Below are positions 1 through 5,624 of a stretch of DNA of 6,250 bases, piece after piece; the stretch's first letter is position 1, and each line of letters starts with the position of its first letter. The notes below the pieces were generated by a model. The model ran no database searches and was not told where the DNA came from. It saw only the letters and a program-made list of their open reading frames with translations. Made by a program: the position numbers and the translations under genes. Source of the DNA: JARBAK01 sp034472185 (GTDB lineage Bacteria; Pseudomonadota; Alphaproteobacteria; Rickettsiales; Midichloriaceae); contig JARBAK010000009.1 of the NCBI GenBank assembly GCA_034472185.1, forward strand, positions 1 to 6,250, read 5' to 3'.

Positions 1-126
1 AATAAACCTTAGCACATCTTGATCCATTTCTCCAATTCTTGAGCAATATTCATGAATGGCTGCCTTTATTTTCGGAATAGCTGCTTTTCCCTCCTGAATC
101 TCTTGTTCATCTTTCTTACTGAACAT
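1..126 (-). CDS. Hypothetical protein, N-terminal part (continues beyond the window)
   Basis: On the minus strand an ATG at 126-124 opens a frame that runs without a stop to the window edge, giving 42 residues (MFSKKDEQEIQEGK... ending ...DQDVLRFI). AGAGG at 137-133 lies 6 nt before the ATG, and a perfect TATAAT lies upstream on the same strand at 161-156. The start is therefore well supported even though the gene is cut off. The visible N-terminus is charged and helix-prone, with no signal peptide and no recognisable domain. It is transcribed divergently from the metallopeptidase-like gene at 200, and the two share a short intergenic region. No function can be assigned. Confidence 0.62.
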   Translation of the reverse strand, partial: MFSKKDEQEIQEGKAAIPKIKAAIHEYCSRIGEMDQDVLRFI

Positions 127-132
127 ATTTAA

Positions 133-137
133 CCTCT
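133..137 (-). promoter_or_regulatory. Ribosome binding site of the leftward gene
   Basis: The minus strand reads AGAGG followed by 6 nt and ATG at 126. It decides the start of the truncated leftward gene. Confidence 0.5.
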
Positions 138-147
138 AGATTTTTAG

Positions 148-174
148 TTGAAGGGATTATACACTGTTTATGAT
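148..174 (+). promoter_or_regulatory. Weak candidate promoter of the metallopeptidase-like gene
   Basis: TTGAAG at 148-153 (4 of 6 to TTGACA) and TATGAT at 169-174 (5 of 6 to TATAAT) are separated by 15 bp, shorter than the usual 17. It lies 26 nt before the ATG at 200 and overlaps the leftward -10 box, so the two promoters could compete. Weak evidence. Confidence 0.25.
156..161 (-). promoter_or_regulatory. Candidate -10 box of the leftward gene
   Basis: The minus strand reads TATAAT exactly at 161-156, 30 nt upstream of the ATG at 126. No good TTGACA-like -35 box is found at 16-18 bp spacing, so the call rests on the -10 element and its position between two divergent genes. Confidence 0.4.
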
Positions 175-187
175 AGCAGCGTTTTTT

Positions 188-194
188 AGAGGAG
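188..194 (+). promoter_or_regulatory. Ribosome binding site deciding the start at 200
   Basis: AGAGGAG lies 5 nt before the ATG at 200. The in-frame ATG at 170 has no comparable sequence upstream, so translation most likely starts at 200. Confidence 0.6.
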
Positions 195-199
195 TAAAT

Positions 200-2104
200 A
201 TGAAAGGAGGAGGAAAGAAGTCTTGGAATGGTAAGACATTAGGAGAATTGAGGAGCGAGTATAAAAGTCCTGAGGAGTTTGAGAAGCAATATGATCCTGT
301 CGAAAAATCAGAAAATATAGCAGGATTGGGAAATATTAAGTTTCGTCTTAATCCAGCATCTTATTTTAATCTTAATGAGGTTATTCAAGATGCTGAGGCA
401 AAACTTAATAAAAATAAAGGAATTTTCGATGCAACAAGTAACATAGTATTGCAGAAACAAAAACACTTGGATGACGGTAAACAACATATAAAGGGCCTGG
501 ATAATGAGAATCCAGATAAGATTTTGAATGATAATATTGATGAATTTAAGAGTTTAATAGGAAACGTAAACGACACACGTAAAGAGGAGGCTACGTTTTT
601 AACTGAATTAGTGGGAAAAACACCACCAACAATATGCTTCGGAGCAACGGACGAGAAAGAGGCAGAAGGATATTACAAAGACGGTTGCGTATATATAGAT
701 GTTGACAAAAAAATACGAAGTATAAGGTTTGAAAATTATGATGAAAAAACAAATGACGAAAGATTTATAGGAACGCTTGTACATGAATCTATCCATCATT
801 ACGATGCTGGACACAAAGAAATAAGTAATTTTTTGGACAAAACAGAAGTTTTCAACATATATGACCCTACAACTATGAGGACACTTTGTAATAAGATGGA
901 CTCAATTGCTACAATCATGGAAAGTATCGAATGTAAACGGATGAAGAGTTACGCAAATAACGCAAAAACAGAGATAGAGAGAAGCTACAAACACTTTAGG
1001 CTGGGAAGTTATACTCATGTTGATCAAGAATTAAGAAATGGATTCAAGTATTTTATAGGAGAGATAATGCCAAATATTTATTCTACAACTGCGCACAAGA
1101 ATGAACAGGACTACCAGGATAAGTTTTTAACCAATTTGAGAGCTGCTGCGAAGAAAAACTCACAAGCATTTACAGGAGAAGATGGAATGGCAAAATGCAA
1201 TTTTTTGCATGATTTTTTTACAGGATATCGGGAGACCGTTCAGAAGTCAGGATTAACTCTACCCAATTCTTTGACAAATGCCATGAGTAACGTAATATCT
1301 GCATATATTACGGTGTCAAAGGAAGCGCTGCAGAAACTAGATAAATCGCAGCAGGCACTGGATGCACTGAAGCTAGAGACACAACAACTGAAGCAGAAGA
1401 TAATGCGGGGATCGAGTATGACGCCATGGACGCTAAATGCACTGGCGGAAGACCAAAAACAGGTGACAAATCGAATAATAAATGAGATGCGGAACGAGTC
1501 TGTTAGACTAAAGGAGCAGATGGAAATACTGAAAGAGGATTGTCGTATGTCGAATATAAATTTTGATGTACTGAAGGAGAGACAAAAGCAAAATAATAGT
1601 ATCCCGGAGAATTTTAAAGGTGCAGGGGATTATGATATCTTATCGTGGATACAAAAAAATGATCTGGAAAGAATAAAGACGGAGCAACACCAAGTAGAAA
1701 ATAAGCTAAATCAATTGAAATGTGAGCGACATGTCCTGTGCACAAAACAAACTTCCCTGGATAATATGGAAGGATTGGACAATCAACACCGCTGTATAAA
1801 TATGCTAAAACAGGTAGATAATCATGAGAAACAGATTAATGCGCTGGAGCTGAATGAACGATCACAGCAACGACAACAACTGAAGGATAAGCTGGATATG
1901 CTGGAAGAGAGGGTAATGAATACAAAGATGCAGGAGGAACCGACGCCATCCCAAAAAATGGAGGAACTAAAACAATCATCGCTGTCCGAGAAATTTTTAT
2001 CAGGTCTAAATCAGCCAGTAGTATCTCATGTGTTGCAGCTGCAGGAACAACGAAATGGCCAACATGAAAACAAGCACAAAGGTCCCGGAGGCCGAGGCTT
2101 TTAA
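200..2104 (+). CDS. Putative secreted HExxH zinc metallopeptidase-like protein with long C-terminal coiled coil
   Basis: The frame encodes 634 residues from the ATG at 200, chosen because AGAGGAG precedes it by 5 nt. An in-frame ATG at 170 would add 10 residues but lacks a ribosome site. Residues 195-205 read HESIHHYDAGH (782-814), an HExxH zinc-binding and catalytic motif. The His at 205 sits where metzincins (HExxHxxGxxH) place the third ligand, but Asp replaces their Gly, so Asp202, His205 or a Glu further on (for example in ELRNGFKYFIGEI) are all candidate third ligands. Residues about 370-590 are Leu/Lys/Glu/Gln heptad-like coiled coil. The last 30 residues carry QPVVSHVLQLQEQR and a basic Gly-rich end; the same tail closes the gene ending at 5382. 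There is no Sec signal peptide or membrane segment. From this I infer a protein delivered into a host or other target cell, but the substrate is unknown. Leucine codon use changes sharply near 1325. Being coding is near certain; peptidase activity is a motif-based inference. Confidence 0.82.
   Translation: MKGGGKKSWNGKTLGELRSEYKSPEEFEKQYDPVEKSENIAGLGNIKFRLNPASYFNLNEVIQDAEAKLNKNKGIFDATSNIVLQKQKHLDDGKQHIKGLDNENPDKILNDNIDEFKSLIGNVNDTRKEEATFLTELVGKTPPTICFGATDEKEAEGYYKDGCVYIDVDKKIRSIRFENYDEKTNDERFIGTLVHESIHHYDAGHKEISNFLDKTEVFNIYDPTTMRTLCNKMDSIATIMESIECKRMKSYANNAKTEIERSYKHFRLGSYTHVDQELRNGFKYFIGEIMPNIYSTTAHKNEQDYQDKFLTNLRAAAKKNSQAFTGEDGMAKCNFLHDFFTGYRETVQKSGLTLPNSLTNAMSNVISAYITVSKEALQKLDKSQQALDALKLETQQLKQKIMRGSSMTPWTLNALAEDQKQVTNRIINEMRNESVRLKEQMEILKEDCRMSNINFDVLKERQKQNNSIPENFKGAGDYDILSWIQKNDLERIKTEQHQVENKLNQLKCERHVLCTKQTSLDNMEGLDNQHRCINMLKQVDNHEKQINALELNERSQQRQQLKDKLDMLEERVMNTKMQEEPTPSQKMEELKQSSLSEKFLSGLNQPVVSHVLQLQEQRNGQHENKHKGPGGRGF
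2012..2053 (+). other. Shared C-terminal tail motif, copy 1
   Basis: Codons here give QPVVSHVLQLQEQR (residues 605-618 of 634). The copy at 5293-5334 gives QPVMSHVDKLQKQR: 10 of 14 residues and 34 of 42 bases match. The surrounding proteins are otherwise unrelated, which suggests an exchangeable terminal module. Confidence 0.7.
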
Positions 2105-2111
2105 TAACTAA

Positions 2112-2165
2112 ATCCCTCATATATCAAAGAATACGTTTTCAGTTATTATATGGGATATGGGGGAT
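2112..2165 (+). repeat. Stem-loop just after the metallopeptidase-like gene
   Basis: ATCCCTCATAT at 2112-2122 pairs with ATATGGGGGAT at 2155-2165 over 11 bp with one G-T wobble and a 32-nt loop, starting 8 nt after the stop codon. No T-run follows, so it is not a standard intrinsic terminator. It may be a 3' mRNA structure. A second pairing, AATAACT 2103-2109 with AGTTATT 2141-2147, would cross it as a pseudoknot. Confidence 0.35.
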
Positions 2166-2417
2166 GGTATCATGACTAGATTTTAGTTGAGCACTTTGAG
2201 TTAATATTAGTTCAAAAGGATCCAAGGAGTGTATCTTACTAATCTTTCTATGTGCTTCAACACATCCGCTATGTCAGATCGAAACATGCTTAAAACAATG
2301 CTACACAAAAACTTTTGTCCAAGCTGGTTTGCTCACACACTATAGATCTTTTCACTTTCCTATCATATTTGACGTAACGGATGTTTTTAAATGATGCGAA
2401 AACACAGAAACATTAAG

Positions 2418-2429
2418 ACATTTAAATGT
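2418..2429. repeat. 12-bp perfect palindrome
   Basis: ACATTTAAATGT is self-complementary. AACATT (2409-2414) and TAACAT (2441-2446) nearby can also pair with parts of it, giving alternative small hairpins. It could be an operator, but no adjacent gene start supports a role, and AT-rich palindromes arise easily by chance. Confidence 0.3.
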
Positions 2430-2566
2430 TAAAAGTTTTCTAACATATATCTAAAAAAACGTTCCTTTTAGCATAACATCTTTATACAAAGTGCTAACGC
2501 TGATATCACAATTTGAGCGGAGCTAATTTTAGTCAATAGGGACTGTCTATTACCTCATTTTATCGT

Positions 2567-2572
2567 TATAAT
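2567..2572 (+). promoter_or_regulatory. Isolated -10-like TATAAT upstream of the palindromic element
   Basis: A perfect TATAAT lies about 30 bp before the hairpins at 2601-2694. No matching -35 box is visible. If active it would transcribe the hairpin region as a small RNA. Confidence 0.22.
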
Positions 2573-2600
2573 GTAAATGAATTTTATATTTATAGAAAGC

Positions 2601-2620
2601 ATGTCAAGGAATGACATTCC
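2601..2620. repeat. Two overlapping, mutually exclusive small hairpins
   Basis: ATGTCA (2601-2606) pairs with TGACAT (2612-2617), and GGAAT (2608-2612) pairs with ATTCC (2616-2620). Only one can form at a time. They lie directly before the large inverted repeat at 2627. Confidence 0.4.
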
Positions 2621-2626
2621 AGGGCT

Positions 2627-2694
2627 ATATCAAATACAAGTACTTGTCTCTATGAATCTTCGGATTTGATAAATCCAGTACTTGTATTTGATAT
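2627..2694. repeat. Perfect 18-bp inverted repeat with nested hairpin
   Basis: ATATCAAATACAAGTACT at 2627-2644 is exactly complementary to 2677-2694. The 32-nt spacer contains GGATTT (2662-2667), a 3-nt loop and AAATCC (2671-2676), a second hairpin abutting the right arm. The whole 68-bp unit could fold as a two-armed structure. It could be a palindromic repeat element, a small-RNA hairpin or a remnant of a transposable element's ends. No coding frame or clear target-site duplication accompanies it. Confidence 0.6.
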
Positions 2695-2725
2695 TGGTAT
2701 CGCAATATGAATTCTGTAGTACAAT

Positions 2726-3217
2726 TTAGTGCGGTTGCATAGCTAATAGATCTTTCCCATTATTTCTGTATCAGGCGCGACCATCTTCGTTAAAAGTGGC
2801 TGCAGGCGCTTTTCTAGAGCGATGTTTAGTGCTATTATCCTTGTACGTCCCTAAATTGTTGAATAGAGGCATGTTCAGCGACTTTCGCCTTATTGAGCGC
2901 TGAACAAAGCGATGCAAGTAGCCAAACCCATCGAAGTGACAAAGCGTGAGAAATAACTGTGATCATGTGTAAAATGCCAATCAAATCGGAGATAAGCGCT
3001 TCTCTGCGAGGTTTATTCTGTGAATATTCTTTAGTTCGATTTGAGACATGGCTCCGATTATATCTACCACGGAACTACTAGTTTTATTGGAGGTACGATT
3101 AATCAGACAGTAATGTTTATCACTATATCCCCAAAAAATAAGATCATGTATGTAACGAAATTGCAATATATCTAATATTCGATTAAACTGAAATCGTAAG
3201 TTGTGTATCATTTTCAA
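2726..3217 (-). pseudogene. Possible decayed gene: minus-strand frame interrupted only by TGA codons
   Basis: Starting from a TTG at 3217 (or ATG at 3211) this frame runs 78 codons to TGA (2983-2981), 5 codons to TGA (2965-2963), 63 codons to TGA (2773-2771), then 14 codons to TAA (2728-2726). The translation includes stretches such as FDGFGYLHRF and MPLFNNLGTYKDN, but no family is recognised. Trp in the intact genes of the window is TGG, so reading TGA as Trp is not supported. A decayed gene or chance openness are the alternatives. Only the first 78-codon piece could be expressed alone, and it has no clear ribosome site. Confidence 0.22.
2872..2906. repeat. 9-bp perfect inverted repeat
   Basis: TGTTCAGCG (2872-2880) pairs with CGCTGAACA (2898-2906) across a 17-nt loop. 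It is GC-rich for this region and lies inside the possible minus-strand pseudogene. No T-run follows on either strand. Confidence 0.4.
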
Positions 3218-3228
3218 ATTTTAAATAT

Positions 3229-3705
3229 ATGCAAAGCAAAGAAAAATCTTACGAAGATATTTTAAAGAAAGCTGCGACCAATATTGTTTGCGGTATATGC
3301 CAGTTAGAGCAGCCTAATAAGCAAGGTATTCAGGAAAGTGTACGTGCCTTAATCTCTACCATTGAGCCTGTTGTTGGTGTGAGTGTAATTGAAGCTGCTC
3401 GATGTGTTACAGACGTATGTGCAAAGTTTGATAAAGTTACAAAAGCATTAAAATATCCTGATGGAATATCTCCAGATACAGAAGGATTTTTATCCGTTCC
3501 TCGTGTTCGTGAATTTGTGGACACTGTTTTACAGGAGACAAACGTACGGCAGTATATTATATCTCATGGCCCGAAAGCCTTGAAGGAAGATAGCAGTGAC
3601 ACAAATAGTTACGATTCAGAAATTACGGGGCGCTTAGCAGTAGCGCATGACTTGATGTCGTATATATATGACATTGTGAATGGGTTAGCGTTTATTGTTT
3701 CGTGA
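3229..3705 (+). CDS. Small helical hypothetical protein
   Basis: The frame encodes 158 residues from the ATG at 3229 and stops at TGA followed directly by TAG. I do not recognise a family. The protein is predicted mostly helical, with a CGIC (CxxC) at residues 21-24, two more Cys in ARCVTDVCAK, and a hydrophobic C-terminal helix (IYDIVNGLAFIVS). There is no signal peptide, and one CxxC alone is not a zinc site. Leucine codons are TTA/TTG, like the N-terminal half of the upstream metallopeptidase-like gene. The region before the ATG is AT-rich with no clear Shine-Dalgarno sequence, so initiation may be weak or leaderless. Only 34 nt separate it from the start of the next gene, so the two are probably co-transcribed. 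It could be a partner or chaperone of the larger downstream protein, but that is position-based inference. Confidence 0.7.
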   Translation: MQSKEKSYEDILKKAATNIVCGICQLEQPNKQGIQESVRALISTIEPVVGVSVIEAARCVTDVCAKFDKVTKALKYPDGISPDTEGFLSVPRVREFVDTVLQETNVRQYIISHGPKALKEDSSDTNSYDSEITGRLAVAHDLMSYIYDIVNGLAFIVS

Positions 3706-3726
3706 TAGTGTGATAATTAACAAGAT

Positions 3727-3735
3727 AGGGAGGAG
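3727..3735 (+). promoter_or_regulatory. Strong ribosome binding site for the gene starting at 3740
   Basis: AGGGAGGAG lies 4 nt before the ATG at 3740. It decides that start over the upstream in-frame TTG at 3695. Confidence 0.6.
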
Positions 3736-3739
3736 AAAT

Positions 3740-4042
3740 ATGAGGGGGGAGAGTAGTAGTTCCGAAGAGGAGAATTTCGATGAGCGTACAGAAGGTCTAA
3801 AAGTTAATTTTTTTTTAATTCAACAAAAAAATTTAAAAGTAAAGAAAGGTTTCAATAGACTATCTTCTGCAGTATGGCAAGATACTGCTGCAAAGTTAAA
3901 AACGTTACAAGATTTCTATCGTCGAAAGCATGAAGTGGCTAAAAAAGGTATCTCGATGCCAAATTTTGCAGGAATAGACAAAAGCGAAACAATTCCGCAT
4001 ATGGTGAGGATCCGACAACGCTTCAGCGTGAGCAGACATTAG
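3740..4042 (+). CDS. N-terminal part of a frameshifted hypothetical protein
   Basis: The ATG at 3740 follows AGGGAGGAG by 4 nt. The frame gives 100 residues: an acidic Ser/Glu-rich start (MRGESSSSEEENFDE) and a Lys-rich helical part, ending ...IPHMVRIRQRF and a few more residues at TAG. The last 10-15 residues look unlike the rest, whereas the -1 frame at the same place begins a natural-looking sequence (YGEDPTTLQREQTLGEI) that stays open to 5382. This is most likely the first part of a single protein of about 547 residues whose frame was broken by loss of one base, or joined by -1 frameshifting. It belongs to a likely two-gene operon with the 158-residue protein upstream. A real 100-residue protein is possible but less likely. 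Confidence 0.6.
   Translation: MRGESSSSEEENFDERTEGLKVNFFLIQQKNLKVKKGFNRLSSAVWQDTAAKLKTLQDFYRRKHEVAKKGISMPNFAGIDKSETIPHMVRIRQRFSVSRH
3941..4042 (+). other. Frameshift window between two halves of one gene
   Basis: The upstream frame stops at TAG 4040-4042. The -1 frame has TAA at 3940-3942 and is open from 3943 to 5379. The join must lie between these points. A run of six A at 3941-3946 is a possible slippage site; one extra A in the mRNA would restore the frame. The run is not aligned as a canonical A AAA AAG heptamer. By protein appearance the break is nearer 3998-4003, for example a lost T turning CATTAT into CATAT. Confidence 0.55.
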
Positions 4043-4167
4043 GTGAAATAGTAAAGATACAAGCACAATATGACAAGTCAGAAAATTTTGACGACAAAAT
4101 ATTAGTATGGAGGTTTTGTGAAGGAGAGGAGGAAAATAAGTCATTAGCAGAGACAAAGTGTGGTGCT

Positions 4168-5382
4168 TTGCAAGCTGATATAAGAGCAATGAAAGATAAA
4201 GAATTACGACAAACGCAACAAAAAAATGTAAAATGGGCAGAATTCCACGCGTCACAAAATGTGAAAACTGTGTTCATCGTAGACACTGGTCAAGGTGGTA
4301 AGCTTCCAGAAACATTAAAAGAATTGGAGCAACGATGTGACAGCAAAGGAGTTACGATGTTTTTTTCTCCGTATGTTTCAGCTACAAGTGATATTAGATG
4401 TTTTGTAAATACCATGTTTTCTTCTATAAAAGGAGCTGAAGGAGTGGGTGATTTAGATAATGTTGGTACAGTAATCATACCTCGTGCTCCAAAGCTTTTT
4501 GCTTTTCATGTACCTGCTAAACAATGCGTGAAGGCTGATGATATTAAATTTTCCTCTAAAGGACCATTGGATCAGCAACCTAAAGGCAAGAGTCAAATTG
4601 TCAACGATGGAAGTATATCAAGGGCAGAACGCGAAGTTCTGGTTGATACTTCTCAAGAGCCATTATCAACACACAAGCTTAAAGTGTTTGATAATCCATT
4701 CCGAGTTGATGATCACAAATACTCGTATGATTCTAAAACTGTGACCGTTGTTGTATACGATGCGCGTGATAAGGAATGCAAGCAGCCTCGTTTTATCGGT
4801 GAAGTTCCATTACAAAAAATTAATAATATGTGGGAGAAAGAAATCGAATTTAAAACCTGTGAAGTAGCGCAACAACAGCAAGAACAGAAATCGCAGCAAA
4901 ATCCTACTCTGCATGTTCATAAAATATTGCATAATGAGCCTACGATCAGTATTTATGGGAAATCTACCAGGCCACCAAAAGAATGGGCTGACAAAATTAC
5001 ACAAAAACTGAAAAAAGAGTCGGAACATCAAAAGATACATCAACAACACACTACAGTAGAAGAGAAAAAACAGATCTCCACTAAGCCACCCCAGGACTCA
5101 TCAACACAGCCTAATCAAGAGGACAAGAAGAGATCAAATGCGGAGATACGAGAAGAGCAACTTAAAAAGCGATTCAAGCCGCAGGAAGGGGCCAAAGTAA
5201 AGTTGAGAAGACCCGATATAACAGGCTTTTTTGCTAAGGACAAACAAATCAAAAAGAAGTTTCCCGATTTCGTAAAACGAGAAGAAAAGGAACAGCCAGT
5301 AATGTCTCATGTGGACAAGCTACAGAAACAACGAAAAAACGCGCAACAGGAAAAGGAAGTGATAGAGAGAGGTAATACGTAA
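4168..5382 (+). CDS. C-terminal part of the frameshifted protein: alpha/beta region, C2-like segment, basic tail
   Basis: The same frame is open upstream from 3943. The first starts inside it are TTG 4168 and ATG 4189, neither with a good ribosome site, so I read it as the continuation of the gene at 3740. From 4168 it encodes 404 residues. An alternating strand/helix part (VKTVFIVDTGQGG, VTMFFSPYV, VGTVIIPRAP) spans about residues 30-110. A segment VTVVVYDARDKE...RFIGEVPL (about 195-225) resembles the end of a C2 domain. After it come a Gln-rich stretch (QQQQEQKSQQ) and a strongly basic tail with RPDITGFF, similar to a PCNA-binding box, and several Lys/Arg clusters. The end carries QPVMSHVDKLQKQR, shared with the gene ending at 2104. 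The family is unrecognised. A host-directed secreted protein is inferred. The gene may be inactive if the frameshift is genuine. Confidence 0.72.
   Translation: MQADIRAMKDKELRQTQQKNVKWAEFHASQNVKTVFIVDTGQGGKLPETLKELEQRCDSKGVTMFFSPYVSATSDIRCFVNTMFSSIKGAEGVGDLDNVGTVIIPRAPKLFAFHVPAKQCVKADDIKFSSKGPLDQQPKGKSQIVNDGSISRAEREVLVDTSQEPLSTHKLKVFDNPFRVDDHKYSYDSKTVTVVVYDARDKECKQPRFIGEVPLQKINNMWEKEIEFKTCEVAQQQQEQKSQQNPTLHVHKILHNEPTISIYGKSTRPPKEWADKITQKLKKESEHQKIHQQHTTVEEKKQISTKPPQDSSTQPNQEDKKRSNAEIREEQLKKRFKPQEGAKVKLRRPDITGFFAKDKQIKKKFPDFVKREEKEQPVMSHVDKLQKQRKNAQQEKEVIERGNT
5209..5244 (+). other. PCNA-interaction-box-like motif
   Basis: Codons give RPDITGFFAKDK. Apart from Arg in place of Gln at the first position, this fits the eukaryotic PIP pattern QxxhxxFF. 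The Thr at position 5 and Lys at +4 resemble PIP degrons, though Gly replaces the usual Asp. It sits in a basic region with other Lys/Arg clusters. A chance match is quite possible. Confidence 0.25.
5293..5334 (+). other. Shared C-terminal tail motif, copy 2
   Basis: Codons give QPVMSHVDKLQKQR, with the stop 16 codons later. It matches copy 1 at 2012-2053 in the same position near the C-terminus. Confidence 0.7.
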
Positions 5383-5620
5383 GTACTGAGGGGGTTGTTT
5401 GTGGATTTTGCATCGTCAGGCAAGTACCAACAACCACTGTGCTCTCTCACGATACAAAAGCCCTAGTGACGAGTGAAGTGGGAGGATACTTTATATCGCT
5501 CGATGAAAATATAGTAACCAACATAGATCATCGAACGAATGGGAGTCGCGAATCAAATAAAGCAACGGCGACAGGAGGGCAACACCGAGCAAACAACAAA
5601 AAAACAATTCGATAAGGAAC
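5383..5620 (+). other. Region without an intact gene downstream of the frameshifted gene
   Basis: A frame from 5376 to 5612 is open for 79 codons but has no ATG or ribosome site; it reads protein-like around VLSHDTKALVTSEVGGYF. GGTTGTT (5393-5399) and AACAACC (5429-5435) form a 7-bp inverted repeat after the stop codon, with no T-run. The stretch may be decayed coding sequence leading into the repeat-bearing region that follows. Confidence 0.35.
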
Positions 5621-5624
5621 CACT

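Larger units (their letters stand above)
2105..3228. other. 1.1-kb stretch without an intact gene
   Basis: No frame here combines a ribosome site, a natural start and protein-like composition. The stretch contains a stem-loop after the upstream gene, several inverted repeats listed separately, a TATAAT at 2567-2572 and a minus-strand frame broken by TGA codons (2726-3217). Positions about 2750-2960 look less AT-rich than the surroundings. The stretch is best read as decayed sequence, possibly with a structured RNA or a mobile palindromic element. Confidence 0.5.

Noticed and set aside
170..199. ATG at 170 as the start of the metallopeptidase-like gene
   Set aside because: The ATG at 200 has AGAGGAG at ideal spacing. 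The one at 170 has no ribosome site and lies inside the candidate promoter.
1836..2120. Minus-strand open frame of 94 codons opposite the end of the metallopeptidase-like gene
   Set aside because: It lies fully antisense to a strongly supported gene, has no ribosome site and has a low-quality composition (Pro/Val/Ala runs).
2750..2960. Structured RNA such as tmRNA, RNase P RNA or an rRNA fragment in the less AT-rich patch
   Set aside because: None of the conserved sequence blocks of these RNAs could be found on either strand.
2726..3217. Genetic code with TGA as tryptophan
   Set aside because: The intact genes use TGG for Trp and contain no internal TGA. The 158-residue gene ends at TGA, though a TAG follows it at once.
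3905..4286. Two overlapping minus-strand open frames (116 and 87 codons)
   Set aside because: They are antisense to the frameshifted gene and rich in Phe/Leu/Ser/His, as expected from the complement of Lys/Glu-rich coding sequence.
5393..5435. Intrinsic terminator after the frameshifted gene
   Set aside because: The stem is only 7 bp with a 29-nt loop and is not followed by a T-run.
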